Assembly: GCA_013813765.1 (NCBI GenBank)
Contig: JACCRC010000278.1
Span: forward strand, 1 to 33,339
Length of the DNA stretch: 33,339 bases
Direction of reading: 5' to 3'
Source: Deltaproteobacteria bacterium
GTDB taxonomy: Bacteria; Myxococcota_A; Polyangia; Haliangiales; Haliangiaceae
Shown: positions 24,087 through 33,277 of the stretch, piece after piece
How the letters are laid out: every line of letters starts with the position of its first letter
Numbering within the stretch: position 1 is the first letter of the stretch
The notes under the pieces: generated by a model
The model's input: the letters and a program-made list of their open reading frames with translations, nothing else
Database searches by the model: none
What the model was told of the DNA's origin: nothing
Position numbers and translations under genes: made by a program

Positions 24087-24199
24087 CCTTCCTCTCCCAG
24101 CATGGGCCGTACCAGCCGCGCGCACGCTCAACCTCGCGAGACTGCGGGGCGCGTCACCGGCGCGGTGAGAGTGGCGGCCCCGACTGGGGATCCCGACCC

Positions 24200-24835
24200 T
24201 CAGCGCCGCGCGAGCAGATAGGTGCGTCGGCTCGGGTGCTCGGCACCTGGATACGGCTCGCGATCCAGACGCGCCTCCAGCGTGAAACCCGCCTCGAGGA
24301 GCGCCGCGATGACGGCCTCGGGCGGATGGAACATGAAGTCGAGCGAGGTCGCGCAACCGAACAGCTCGTCGACGTGAACGGTGTCTGTGCCTGCGTGAAA
24401 CGCGACCGCCGCGAGGCCCCCCGCCGCGAGCACGCGATGCAGCTCGCGAAACGGCGGGCCGAGCTCGTCGCTCCGCAGGTGCACGATCGCGTAGAACGCG
24501 ACGATGCCGGCGAGCGCTCCGCTCTCGTGCGGTAGGGCGAACATGTCTCCGACGGAGAACGTGATCTGCGGATGCGCAGCACGCGCCTCGCCGATCATCT
24601 CGGGCGAGAGATCGATCCCTTCGACGTTCGCACCGAGCGCGGCGAGGTACCGCGTGACGTGCCCCGGCCCACAGCCGATGTCGGCGATCCGGCCACCGGC
24701 ACAGCGCTCCGCGAACGCATCGAGGAACGCGCGATCGAGCGGCTTACCGGCGAGCTCGTTGCCGAGCTGCTCGCGATACGCGTGCGCGACCGTCGCATAG
24801 CCGCTCCGCAGCTGATCAGCGCGTGGATCGCTCAC
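24200..24835 (-). CDS. class I SAM-dependent methyltransferase
   Basis: This is 211 residues. Motif I is ADIGCGPGHVTRYL (51-64), followed by GIDLSPEMIGEA with the acidic SAM-ribose residue, VGDMFALP, and FRELHRVLAAGGLAAVAFHAG. These place it in the Methyltransf_11/25 group; the substrate is unknown. ATG 24835 starts MSDPRADQLRSGYATVAHAYREQLG, the usual N-terminal helix of the family. It lies 12 bases downstream of the thioredoxin-like gene on the same strand. Confidence 0.88.
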   Translation of the reverse strand: MSDPRADQLRSGYATVAHAYREQLGNELAGKPLDRAFLDAFAERCAGGRIADIGCGPGHVTRYLAALGANVEGIDLSPEMIGEARAAHPQITFSVGDMFALPHESGALAGIVAFYAIVHLRSDELGPPFRELHRVLAAGGLAAVAFHAGTDTVHVDELFGCATSLDFMFHPPEAVIAALLEAGFTLEARLDREPYPGAEHPSRRTYLLARR

Positions 24836-24847
24836 GCGCCGACGGTA

Positions 24848-25165
24848 TCAGGACCCAGCCCGCGGCAGCTTCGCGAGCGCCTCGGCGAGCTCGTGATCAC
24901 CGCGCGGACGAACGATCCGAGCGACCTCGCGGCCATCCTCGAGGAAGACCAGCGTGGGCCACAGCTTCACGCCGAAGCTCCGGCCCAGGCGCTTGCCGCG
25001 CCCGTCCTCGATCTTCAGGTGCTGTAGATCCGAGCGCGCGGCGAGCGCACGCTCGATCAACGGCTGCGCGGCCTGACAGATGCCGCACCAGCCAGCGCCG
25101 AACTCCAGCACGACGAAGCCGCTCGATGCGTCCACTTCCTCGCGCGTCGGTTCGGCCGGGAGCAT
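24848..25165 (-). CDS. thioredoxin-fold protein with CGIC active site
   Basis: This is 105 residues with VLEFGAGWCGICQAAQPLIERAL (Cys27 and Cys30), KLWPTLVFLEDGREV with the cis-proline, and a C-terminal helix. The active site is CGIC instead of CGPC; the middle residue tunes redox potential, so the role may differ from classical thioredoxin. No signal peptide is present, so it is cytoplasmic. ATG 25165 overlaps the stop of the upstream lipoprotein (TGATG), indicating translational coupling; GTG 25168 is an alternative. Confidence 0.88.
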   Translation of the reverse strand: MLPAEPTREEVDASSGFVVLEFGAGWCGICQAAQPLIERALAARSDLQHLKIEDGRGKRLGRSFGVKLWPTLVFLEDGREVARIVRPRGDHELAEALAKLPRAGS

Positions 25166-25542
25166 CACATCGATGCAGCGGTGACGCACTTGCCGTCGGC
25201 CTGCGCCTGGACAGCCTTCGTGTCCTCGGTGCACTCGGTGCCGATCTGATCGATTTGCGCCTGCTCCGCGTTCTGCAGGCTGGCCCACGCGGTCCTCTGC
25301 GTCTCGTACTTGGCCTTGATGCTGTCGCGCATTCCCTGATCGAGCTCGGCGCAATCGACGGCCTTGACCACCACGGTGTGGTACGCGTTGCAGCTCTTCG
25401 GCGCCCACGAGGGCAGCGTCGGATCGACGACCTCTTCGGTCTCCCCGGTCGACGCCACGGTGGTGGTCGTGGCGGAGTTGGACTTCTTGGAGCTACCGCA
25501 AGCAGCGAGAGCGAGAACGAGGACAGTAGTGAAGAGCTTCAT
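25165..25542 (-). CDS. putative lipoprotein, 125 aa, translationally coupled to thioredoxin
   Basis: ATG 25542 gives MKLFTTVLVLALAACGSS, with a lipobox LAAC and Cys15, followed by a Ser/Thr linker. The mature domain has four Cys (PKSCNAYH, VDCAEL, GTECTED, GKCVTA), suggesting two disulfides, and helical segments with QTRTAW-like and EQAQIDQI character. No family is recognised. Its stop TGA overlaps the thioredoxin ATG, so they are co-expressed. The pairing of a disulfide-bearing envelope protein with a cytosolic thioredoxin may be only genomic. Confidence 0.75.
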   Translation of the reverse strand: MKLFTTVLVLALAACGSSKKSNSATTTTVASTGETEEVVDPTLPSWAPKSCNAYHTVVVKAVDCAELDQGMRDSIKAKYETQRTAWASLQNAEQAQIDQIGTECTEDTKAVQAQADGKCVTAASM

Positions 25543-25682
25543 TGCGCGCTGTCGCAAGCACGGACCATGCCGCGCGCAACCTCGCGAGTCTTCACGAGAC
25601 GTCGCAGGCCAACCGTGCGCCACCGCCTCAGTGGATCAGTGCGAGCACGCTCCGGGCCGACAATTTGAGGTTGGTTTGCTGC

Positions 25683-26219
25683 TCACTTGCAGACGTAGAG
25701 CGAGCGCGGAAGATCGTTCGCATTGCCGTACGCGGTCACGCAGGTCTTGCCGTTGCTGCACGGGACGCCGCCGGGGTGACACAGCTCGTAGTCGAGCGGC
25801 GCCTCGCCACACGCGGAAGCGGAGCACGCGAGCATGTAGCCCTGAAGGCCCTCGTCCGGATCGACCGTCGCGTGCGAGCAGCAGCGTTGACCCGACCCGC
25901 AGTCCTCGGGACCATCACACGTGATCGTTCCCCACGCGCAGGTGTTCGAGCTGCACTCGCCGTCGTGTTGCGCGCTGTAGTTCGTGAAGCAACAGACCTG
26001 CGGCGCGCTACACGTGGCGCTCGGATTGTTCTGGCGATAGCAGCTCACGCTTCCGCCGCTGCCGAGGCTGCCCGCATCGGCGGCGCCCGCGTCCGCGGCA
26101 GGCATGCCCGCATCCGGGCGCCGGGGCTTGCGGCGCTCCGCGAAGTCTTCCTCCGCGGTGGGGGCGGTACACGCTCCGAGCGCGAGCAGGGCGGCGATCG
26201 GTAGGGTCAGGCTCGACAT
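25683..26219 (-). CDS. cysteine-rich lipoprotein, 178 aa
   Basis: ATG 26219 (MSSLTLPIAALLALGAC) gives a lipobox with Cys17; an upstream in-frame start at 26261 breaks the signal pattern. After an Asp/Ala/Gly linker the mature domain has about 14 Cys in pairs: CYRQNNPSATCSAPQVCC, SSNTCAWGTITCDGPEDCGSGQRCC, then SASACGEAPLDYELCHPGGVPCSNGKTC. The pattern is of a small disulfide-rich domain, as in many myxobacterial lipoproteins. No catalytic site is seen. It lies 102 bases downstream of the cytochrome gene. Confidence 0.78.
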   Translation of the reverse strand: MSSLTLPIAALLALGACTAPTAEEDFAERRKPRRPDAGMPAADAGAADAGSLGSGGSVSCYRQNNPSATCSAPQVCCFTNYSAQHDGECSSNTCAWGTITCDGPEDCGSGQRCCSHATVDPDEGLQGYMLACSASACGEAPLDYELCHPGGVPCSNGKTCVTAYGNANDLPRSLYVCK

Positions 26220-26321
26220 GCTGAGTCCCCGCTGCAACTGGAAGCCCAGCCAGAACCGCAATCATTCTCGGCATCCCTCGGAGAGCGGCTGCGCGCCCGC
26301 GCACGCCCGTGCGTCCTCGGA

Positions 26322-28553
26322 TCAGCGCGCCGCGCGCAGATCGATCGACTCGACCGGGTTGCGATCGCGCATGCAGCGCGCGGAGCTCTTCGAGCACCGA
26401 ATTCGCAGCGCGGCGACATCGTCGGGCACACGGAACCGCGTGTACGCCTCTTGCGCCGCCTGCGCGCGCGGATCGTTCAGGCCGAGCAGCGCCGTCGCCT
26501 GGCTGCGCAGCAGATCGGGTTCGCGCGGATTCAGATCGAGGCCCTTCGTCGCCGCGGCGAGCCCTTCGGCGTAGCGGTCGAGCGCCACCAGCACGCGCGC
26601 GTACACGGCCCACGCGGAGGTGTTCTGCGGCGTGCGCTCGGTGCACGCCTTCGCCGGCGCGAGTGCCTCGGCGTACCGGTTCTGCCGCACGTAGACGTCG
26701 GCGACGATCGCATCGAGCACCGGCGGCTCGGGTGCCGCCGCGGCCTTCGCCAGCGTGCGCGCCTCTGCGACGAGCTTCAGCACGTCGGAGATCCGCCCCT
26801 GCTTCGCCGCGACCCAGCCGAGCTGCACCGTCACCATCGCCTTCGCGCGCGCATCGGGAGCCGCGGCGAGTGCCGCCTCGAGCACGGCCTTCGGCTCGGC
26901 CTGGCGCAGGATGATCGTGTGGACGAGCGCCATGCCGTGCTCGTACATCCGCTCCCACGCCGGGCGCTTCGCGGTGCGCTTTGCGCCCCGGCCGACCTCG
27001 ATCATCGTCTGCGCGACCACCGTGATCGGCTGCGGCTTGCACGGATCGAGATTCACATCGCGCGCACTCCGCGCCCCGGCGACGAATGCCTTGCCCTCCT
27101 CGGTCTTGACGATCGCGCACGCGGCCGCCTGCATCGCGAGCGTGCGGCTGCGGTGGCGAAGCCGGGCTGTCACGACGAGCGGCAGCTGCGCCGGCGTCAG
27201 GTTCGACGGCACCGCGAAGCCGTAGCGCACCGCCTGTGCATCGCGCGCCGCGATCGTGAAGAACGCGATCTGTGCGCGGAACTTCGAGATCTCGTGCTCG
27301 TCGAGCACCTGCCCATCCTCGCCGACGATCAGCGTGCGCAGGACGTGCGTGTCGACATCCTTCGGATCCGCTTCGTGCTGAAGACCGGAGCTCGCGAGCA
27401 GCTTCCCGCGGCGATCCGCGACCTCGACCTCGACCCACGTGTCCTGTGCATCGAGGATGCCGCCGGGGAACCGGTGACCCGCGAGCAGATTGCGGATCAC
27501 GACATCGAGCTCGAGCCGCGTGCCGGGAATCACCGGTGCGGCGTCGGCCGGCAGGTGCCACGCACCCGGCGCACCCGCGGCGACCACGCGCGCACCGGCA
27601 ACATCGATCGACGCCGCGCCCTCGAGCTTCGCGCGCGTCAGGCGCAGCTGCTCGGTGTCGCCACGCATCGAGGCCATCCAGGTATGCCCGCCCACGAACC
27701 GGTGCGACGCGATCGTGCCCTGCTTCGCACCGAGCTCGTCAGGAGACGCGGGCGTGCGCTCCATGTGGCAGTCGATGCAGTTCTGCTGCTCGACCTTGTC
27801 CATTCGCGCGAGGCCGTTGCCGGTGTACGCGGAGCTCCGCCACTGCCCCGGCTCGTCGACGCCGGTGAGGTGCACCGGCAGGTTCATGTCGGGCGACAGG
27901 AAGCCGCGGTGGCACGACGCGCAGAGGCCGCTGTCGAGCTTCGTCGTGACCTGCTTCTTGTGGCGCGCGATCGACGCCGGATCGTTCAGCGCCGGCGCGT
28001 CGAGCGGCGTGGGACTCCACACGAAGCTCGCGTTGCCATCGCCGGTCGCCGAGGTCACGCCGTGGCACAGCCGGCACGAGACGCCGGAGTGAGAGCGCAG
28101 ATCGTCGGCGGGAATCGGTGCATCGGAGGTCATCATCCCGTCGACGAGCAACGGGAGGTCGTGACAACCGCCGCAGTGGCGACTCGGCTCCTTGCCCATG
28201 TCAGCGCGAAGCCGCTCGACGTTCGCGCGGTACATCGGATTGCCGAACGACGCGAACGAGTGCGCGCTCGAGGACCACTGCGCCGCTGCGTCCGGGTGAC
28301 ACGTCGCGCAGCTATCCGCATCGGAGAGCTGCGTACCCGGCGAGACGTCCGCGCGGTGATCCGGCGTGGCGATCGAGACCAGGCTCGGCGAGAACACGCC
28401 GGGCGCGCGTGGCAAGCGAGCCTCGCGTGACGGCGCGATCGGATCGCGCACGACCGGCGCGGCTTCCTTGCCGCCACCGCCGCACGACATCGCGATCGCC
28501 GCGACGCCGAGCGCCGATGCGAGCGAGGCCGCGATGATGCGGATCGTGTTCAT
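26322..28553 (-). CDS. pentaheme cytochrome c lipoprotein with TPR-like C-terminus
   Basis: This is 743 residues from ATG 28553. The signal sequence ends at AMSC (Cys24), a lipobox. Five CxxCH heme motifs are visible: CATCH (82-86), CGGCH (127-131), CRLCH (160-164), CASCH (211-215) and CIDCH (259-263), in a cytochrome c554-like arrangement. His-rich spacers (SSSAHSFASFGN, DLRSHSG) may supply distal ligands. After about 300 is a beta-rich region with no recognised domain, and from about 590 a TPR-like helical region (PPVLDAIVADVYVRQNRYAEALAPAKACTERTPQ). I infer an envelope electron-transfer protein; donors are unknown. Its ATG overlaps the stop of the DUF2330 gene (TGATG). Confidence 0.88.
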   Translation of the reverse strand: MNTIRIIAASLASALGVAAIAMSCGGGGKEAAPVVRDPIAPSREARLPRAPGVFSPSLVSIATPDHRADVSPGTQLSDADSCATCHPDAAAQWSSSAHSFASFGNPMYRANVERLRADMGKEPSRHCGGCHDLPLLVDGMMTSDAPIPADDLRSHSGVSCRLCHGVTSATGDGNASFVWSPTPLDAPALNDPASIARHKKQVTTKLDSGLCASCHRGFLSPDMNLPVHLTGVDEPGQWRSSAYTGNGLARMDKVEQQNCIDCHMERTPASPDELGAKQGTIASHRFVGGHTWMASMRGDTEQLRLTRAKLEGAASIDVAGARVVAAGAPGAWHLPADAAPVIPGTRLELDVVIRNLLAGHRFPGGILDAQDTWVEVEVADRRGKLLASSGLQHEADPKDVDTHVLRTLIVGEDGQVLDEHEISKFRAQIAFFTIAARDAQAVRYGFAVPSNLTPAQLPLVVTARLRHRSRTLAMQAAACAIVKTEEGKAFVAGARSARDVNLDPCKPQPITVVAQTMIEVGRGAKRTAKRPAWERMYEHGMALVHTIILRQAEPKAVLEAALAAAPDARAKAMVTVQLGWVAAKQGRISDVLKLVAEARTLAKAAAAPEPPVLDAIVADVYVRQNRYAEALAPAKACTERTPQNTSAWAVYARVLVALDRYAEGLAAATKGLDLNPREPDLLRSQATALLGLNDPRAQAAQEAYTRFRVPDDVAALRIRCSKSSARCMRDRNPVESIDLRAAR

Positions 28554-30487
28554 CACCTCTTCGCGTTCCTCCGGCGACGGCGGAGCACCAGCGCACCGGT
28601 GATCCACGCGAGCGCGATCGACGAGAGCGGAGCTTCACCACCACTCTGGCAGCCGCAGCCGAACCACTCGTTGCACGTCGGCGGCAGCGTCGGCTGGGTT
28701 GCGGCCTTCGATGGCTCGGTGCCACCGCAGTTGACGCCCGGGCGGGTCGTGCCGGTCTTGACGAGCCAGCCACCCGAGCCGCACGTCGGCGGCGGCGGAG
28801 CGCACACGTCGAGCGGGCGCAGATCCTCGCTGAAGTCCGCGGCGCCGCGGCCGAGGCTCGACAGCACGATCGGCTCGCAGATCGGAGAGCCACCGGCACC
28901 GGCGCGCGCTGCATTGCCGGGGCTGCACTCGCACACGGCGACGCCGTTGCGATCGATGCACGAGCCCGCGCCGCAGGTGACACCCACGCAGGCGTCGGGC
29001 AGGTTCTCGCCGCCCGCGCGCAGGTCGCAGGTCGGTGTCCTCGGCACGCAGGTCACCGATGCGAGACCATCGAGATCGGTGAACCGTTGCGCGACCGTGT
29101 CCTCGCCGCACGCGCACGCCGCGCCGACCGCCGTGGTCACGCACTGGCCACCGACGCCGCAGTACAGCGACGCGCACGACTGCAGCGAGTCGACGACGTC
29201 GAAGCGATCCTGATCGATCACCTGGCTCGCGCACGCCGACAGGCTCGCCTGCGTGCCGCGCAGCGTCAGCACGCCGGTGCGCGCCGCGCCGAAGTCGCGC
29301 TCGAACGTGGGATCGAAGCGCATCTCCTCCGGAGAGATGCGCGTGGTGAGGCGCGTCATCGTGGTGTACTTCTCCGCCAGCGCGTCGACGAGCTCGATGC
29401 CCTCGACGAGATCGCCTTGCTCCTTGCAGTCCTGGGCGTCGAACTCGTCACCGGGGCACTGGCACTGCCCGTCGCCGCCGACACCGCAGAAGTCGTAGCT
29501 GCCGTTGCAGCAGTTGCCCGAGCCGAGCTGCGGGCGCGGCGAGCCCCCGCGATACTCGACGACGAAGCCATCACCGCCGACATCGTCGATCGTGCGCGCG
29601 AGCACCATCGGATAGTTCACGCGGCCGCCCTTGTCGCGCGCGATCCGCTCGGGATCGATCTGGACGATCGGGTGACCCATCGGACGGAACGGCTCGTTGC
29701 CGTAGAGGTACGTCGTCACCGTCATGTGCGGATCGGCGCCGACGGCCGTCAGGAGGAGCGGCACCATCGGGAACGCCGCGCGGTACTTCATCTTCAGCGG
29801 CTTGATCGACGAGACGCCGGCACCCGCCACCAGCTTCGCCGCGACGAACACCATGTTCGCCTGGACGTACGGCTCCATGTAGATCGACGTCGTCTGGTTG
29901 ACGATGAAGCCGTTCGTGCGGAGCCACTGCGTCGCGGCGGCCGCCTCGTTCGCGCGGAACGTGACGGTCTGGTAGTCGCCGACGACCTGCTCGTTGATCA
30001 CGGTGACCGGCGGCGGGTTATTCGCGCCGGCGTCGGAGAGCCCGCCGCCTGCACCATTGTCATCGCCTTCGCTCAGGCCACGCAGACCGCCGCAGCTCGG
30101 TTCATCGTGGTACGCGCACGACCACGCCGATTGCGGGCACAGATTTTCGGTCTGTACCGTCACGATCGGAGCGGTCTGCTTGTCGAGAATGCCGAACGCC
30201 GAGGTCGGCGAGATCGCGAGCTCGGGCACCTCGGGCACCGGCACGATCCACGCGAACGACTCGGGCTTACCCGAGTACTTGATCAGCACGTGGGCCGTGA
30301 CCCATCCAGGCTCGACCTCGAAGATGATCTGCTCCGCGCGCTGGTTGACCGCGTAGTCGCCCGACGTCACCGCCGGCGGGGACACGCAACCGCATGCCTC
30401 GGCGACGCTTGGCTGGTGGACCAGGGTCCCCATGGCTGCTGCGAACGCCAACCAGATCCCACGTTGCCCCAATGCGACGGACGTCAT
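28553..30487 (-). CDS. DUF2330 protein with EGF-like modules and MYXO-CTERM-like tail
   Basis: This is 644 residues. A signal peptide precedes ACGCVSPPAV and the DUF2330 domain (about 30-400): QRAEQIIFEVEPGWVTAHVLIKYSGKPESFAWIVPVPEVPELAIS. Then come Cys-rich segments with EGF-like spacing (CVGVTCGAGSCIDRNGVAVCECSPG). The C-terminus has CGCQSGGEAPLSS, a hydrophobic IALAWITGALVL and RRRRRNAKR, the Cys-hydrophobic-Arg pattern of MYXO-CTERM sorting signals. The protein is probably exported and processed at the surface; DUF2330 function is not known. ATG 30487 was chosen before the signal peptide. It is coupled to the cytochrome through TGATG. Confidence 0.88.
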   Translation of the reverse strand: MTSVALGQRGIWLAFAAAMGTLVHQPSVAEACGCVSPPAVTSGDYAVNQRAEQIIFEVEPGWVTAHVLIKYSGKPESFAWIVPVPEVPELAISPTSAFGILDKQTAPIVTVQTENLCPQSAWSCAYHDEPSCGGLRGLSEGDDNGAGGGLSDAGANNPPPVTVINEQVVGDYQTVTFRANEAAAATQWLRTNGFIVNQTTSIYMEPYVQANMVFVAAKLVAGAGVSSIKPLKMKYRAAFPMVPLLLTAVGADPHMTVTTYLYGNEPFRPMGHPIVQIDPERIARDKGGRVNYPMVLARTIDDVGGDGFVVEYRGGSPRPQLGSGNCCNGSYDFCGVGGDGQCQCPGDEFDAQDCKEQGDLVEGIELVDALAEKYTTMTRLTTRISPEEMRFDPTFERDFGAARTGVLTLRGTQASLSACASQVIDQDRFDVVDSLQSCASLYCGVGGQCVTTAVGAACACGEDTVAQRFTDLDGLASVTCVPRTPTCDLRAGGENLPDACVGVTCGAGSCIDRNGVAVCECSPGNAARAGAGGSPICEPIVLSSLGRGAADFSEDLRPLDVCAPPPPTCGSGGWLVKTGTTRPGVNCGGTEPSKAATQPTLPPTCNEWFGCGCQSGGEAPLSSIALAWITGALVLRRRRRNAKR

Positions 30488-30600
30488 CCGGGGAGGCCGG
30501 TGCAAGGGTGCGGCCACGGCGTTTGTGCGACCGATCGCGGGCAACTACGCGAAGCTGCACGAGCCGGGTATGCAATTTCTGAGCATCCCTGGCGGCCGAG

Positions 30601-32310
30601 TCATGAATTTTCCGCGGCTGTCGCGCGCTTACGCGATCGCGACCGCCGCTTCTCGCCGCATGACCGCCGCTTGCACACCTTCACGCGCTCCGGCGCTGGC
30701 GTGATCGTCAGCTGGGTCGGATCGATCGGGTACTTCGCGCGCATGTACTCGGCGATCTGTTCGCCCGTGGCGAGCAGAGGTCCCGTGCGCAGCACGACGA
30801 ACGCATCGTCACGCGCGGGCCTCGTCAGGTCGAGATCGACGACGAGCGGGTAGCGCGCGCCTGGCTCGAGCCGCGCAGGTACGGTGACCGACAGCCGCTG
30901 CGCGCGGCCGCGGACGACGACGGAGTCGGGACGCACGCGACTGGCGGGCGGCAGCTCGGGCGTTGCGGTCGGCCTCGGCGGCTCGATCTGCTCCGCGGCC
31001 GACGCGAGCGATCCGAGGAAGCGCGCGCGCTCGCGATTGGTGAGCAGGCGCGGCTGACCATGCTCGGTGCGCGTGAACATGTGCGCGACGGTGAGCAGCT
31101 TGCCGTCGTGAATGAACAGCTTGTCGACGGTCGCCTGGCGCTGGCGGTCGCGGTACTGCGCGAACAGGATGTTCCCCGGTCCGTAGTGGATGTACGCGCC
31201 GAAGTGGACGTCCCACGGGTGCGCGACATGCGCCTGGCTGCCCGCGACGAATACCGCGCCTGCCTCGGCGAGGCGACGCAGATCGCTGACGAGATCCGGC
31301 GGCGGCGTGTGCACGCGCAGCTCGCGGTGCTGCACGCTCGCGATCGGCGTGTAGCCGCGGCGGCGCAGGTCCTGAATCTGCCAGACCATGCGCGGCCAGT
31401 CGCAGTTCGCGGCGCCTGGCCCCTGGTAGATCGCCTTGACCCACCAGTTCACCGCGTTGCAGCCGACGAACGCGAGCTTGTTGCCATGATCGGTGACGAG
31501 CAGCGGCTCCGTTGCCTCGAGCTGCGTGCGGCCGCCGCCGAACCAGCGCCAGCCGCGCTTCTCGTACATGGCGATCGTGCGCATCAGCGAGCGGTGCCCG
31601 TAGTCGATGAGGTGGCTGCCCGTCAGCTCGATCACCGTCGCGTTCAGCGCGGCCAGCAGATCGACATACCGATCGCGCGCGCAGAACACGAACGGTCCGT
31701 CTTGCCCCGTGCGCGGCTTGCAGTTCCGGACGAACGAGACCTCGTTCGAGATGTGCACGACATCCGCGCTCGTGAAGAACGGCTTGATGTGACGGACGGT
31801 GTCCTCGATGCCGTGCTCGTCGATCCGCTCGGAGGTGCGGCCGGTGAGCGCGGTCGTTCCGCTCATCACCAGCGTCGTCAGCTTCGCGCGATCGATGTTC
31901 GCGACCGGCTTCGGCGACGCTCCACACAGCGCGACGGCGAGCGGCCCGTCGTCGACGAGTGGGTGCGCGCCGCCGATCGTGATCACGCTGGTCGCGGGCG
32001 TCAGCTCGTGCGCCGGGACGATCGACCAGCCCGCGGCGCCGCCCTGCCCGCGCGCTCCGAGCACTGCCGTCAGCGCACCCTCGGTGTCCCCGCTGGCGCC
32101 GATGTCGCCACGCTGCCACGCCGCGCGCAGGTCTTCCACCGAGAGGTCGTAGGTCGGATCGAACGGCGGTGCGGTGAGCGCGTACCGCCATACGCCGACG
32201 CGATCGCGATCGTCGTCAGCGCACACGCGTACGTCGGGTGCTGGCGCGGCCGTGGCCACGCCGCACGCGAGCATCACCACCACTGCAGGCCCCCGCACCA
32301 GTCCCATCAT
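30601..32310 (-). CDS. CapA-family (poly-gamma-glutamate synthesis type) metallophosphatase-like protein
   Basis: This is 569 residues with an N-terminal signal-like segment (MMGLVRGPAVVVMLACGVATAA). The CapA fold signatures are LVMSGTTALTGRT, HISNEVSF, ELTGSHLIDYG, VQHRELRVHTPPP and VFVAGSQAHVAHPWDVHFGAYIHYGPGN, which place metal-ligand Asn and His. The N-terminal 100-150 residues and the basic C-terminal tail (RRSCGEKRRSRSRKRA) are extra. CapA enzymes link to capsule or peptide polymer metabolism, but no capB/capC is near, so the function is open. ATG 32310 is used; 32307 is adjacent. Confidence 0.82.
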   Translation of the reverse strand: MMGLVRGPAVVVMLACGVATAAPAPDVRVCADDDRDRVGVWRYALTAPPFDPTYDLSVEDLRAAWQRGDIGASGDTEGALTAVLGARGQGGAAGWSIVPAHELTPATSVITIGGAHPLVDDGPLAVALCGASPKPVANIDRAKLTTLVMSGTTALTGRTSERIDEHGIEDTVRHIKPFFTSADVVHISNEVSFVRNCKPRTGQDGPFVFCARDRYVDLLAALNATVIELTGSHLIDYGHRSLMRTIAMYEKRGWRWFGGGRTQLEATEPLLVTDHGNKLAFVGCNAVNWWVKAIYQGPGAANCDWPRMVWQIQDLRRRGYTPIASVQHRELRVHTPPPDLVSDLRRLAEAGAVFVAGSQAHVAHPWDVHFGAYIHYGPGNILFAQYRDRQRQATVDKLFIHDGKLLTVAHMFTRTEHGQPRLLTNRERARFLGSLASAAEQIEPPRPTATPELPPASRVRPDSVVVRGRAQRLSVTVPARLEPGARYPLVVDLDLTRPARDDAFVVLRTGPLLATGEQIAEYMRAKYPIDPTQLTITPAPERVKVCKRRSCGEKRRSRSRKRATAAENS

Positions 32311-32356
32311 ACACGCTAGACTGCCGCGGCTGTCCGCGACGCCGCTATCGGTTCAC

Positions 32357-33205
32357 GTGATCCTGCTCGCGGGACAGGTCTGCTTCGCCGCCCTGCCCGT
32401 CGCCGGGCGCCTCGCACTCGCGGATATACCGGCGGGCGTCATCCCGCTCGTGCGCACGATCGGAGGTGCACTGATGTTCACCCTGATCGCGTGGCGGCGA
32501 GACACGCTGCGCATCGAGAAGCGCGACGTGCCGTTCCTCCTCCTGTGCGCGCTGCTCGGCAACGTGCTCAACCAGGAGCTGTTCATCCACGGGCTCGCCC
32601 GCACCAGCGCGACGAATGCCGTCGTGATCGGCGCGACCATCCCGGTGTTCACCGCGCTCGCGGTCCTCGTGCTCGGCAAGGAGCCCGCGCGCCCACGTCG
32701 ATTGATCGGCATCGCCATCGCGTTCGGCGGTGTCGCTGCACTCGTCGGTGCCGAGGAGCTATCGATGTCCTCGGCGCACCTCACCGGCAGCCTGATGGTC
32801 CTCGCGAACGCGCTGTCGTACGGCATCTACCTCGCGATCGTTCGTCCGCTCGCCGACAAGTACGATCCGATCACACTGCTCGCGTTCATGTTCCTCGCCG
32901 GTATCCCGATGGTCGCGCCGATCGGCATCCACGCGCTCGCAACCGACACGCACACGTTCACGTCGACCGACTACGGCTTCCTCGCGTTCCTGATCGCGGT
33001 GCCCACCGTCGGCGCATACACGTTCGTGCAGATCGGTCTGAAGCGCGCAGAGGCAAGCCTCGTGGCCGCATACATCTATCTCCAGCCGCTATTCGCGACG
33101 GTCGGTGCGGTGCTGCTCCTCGACGAGCACGTCGGTCCGCGCACGCTGGTCTGCGGCGTGGTGGTGCTCGGCGGCGTGTGGCTCGCCGCGAAGAGCCGAC
33201 CCTAG
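32357..33205 (+). CDS. EamA/DMT-family transporter
   Basis: This is about 282 residues with ten hydrophobic segments in two EamA halves: VILLAGQVCFAALPVAGRLAL, GVIPLVRTIGGALMFTLIAW, TSATNAVVIGATIPVFTALAVLVLGKEPARP, then LTGSLMVLANALSYGIYLAIVRPL and AEASLVAAYIYLQPLFATVGAVLLLDEHVGPRT. Family members export metabolites such as amino acids. The start is unsure: GTG 32357 is the first standard start, directly inside the first span, and the frame stays open upstream without ATG or TTG. It is divergent from the CapA gene with 46 bases between. Confidence 0.85.
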   Translation: MILLAGQVCFAALPVAGRLALADIPAGVIPLVRTIGGALMFTLIAWRRDTLRIEKRDVPFLLLCALLGNVLNQELFIHGLARTSATNAVVIGATIPVFTALAVLVLGKEPARPRRLIGIAIAFGGVAALVGAEELSMSSAHLTGSLMVLANALSYGIYLAIVRPLADKYDPITLLAFMFLAGIPMVAPIGIHALATDTHTFTSTDYGFLAFLIAVPTVGAYTFVQIGLKRAEASLVAAYIYLQPLFATVGAVLLLDEHVGPRTLVCGVVVLGGVWLAAKSRP

Positions 33206-33277
33206 CGCAACCCTAGAGCACCGATCAGGTTGATGCCGTAACGAAATCGATCGGTTAGCGGTGGCGATCGACGGCCG

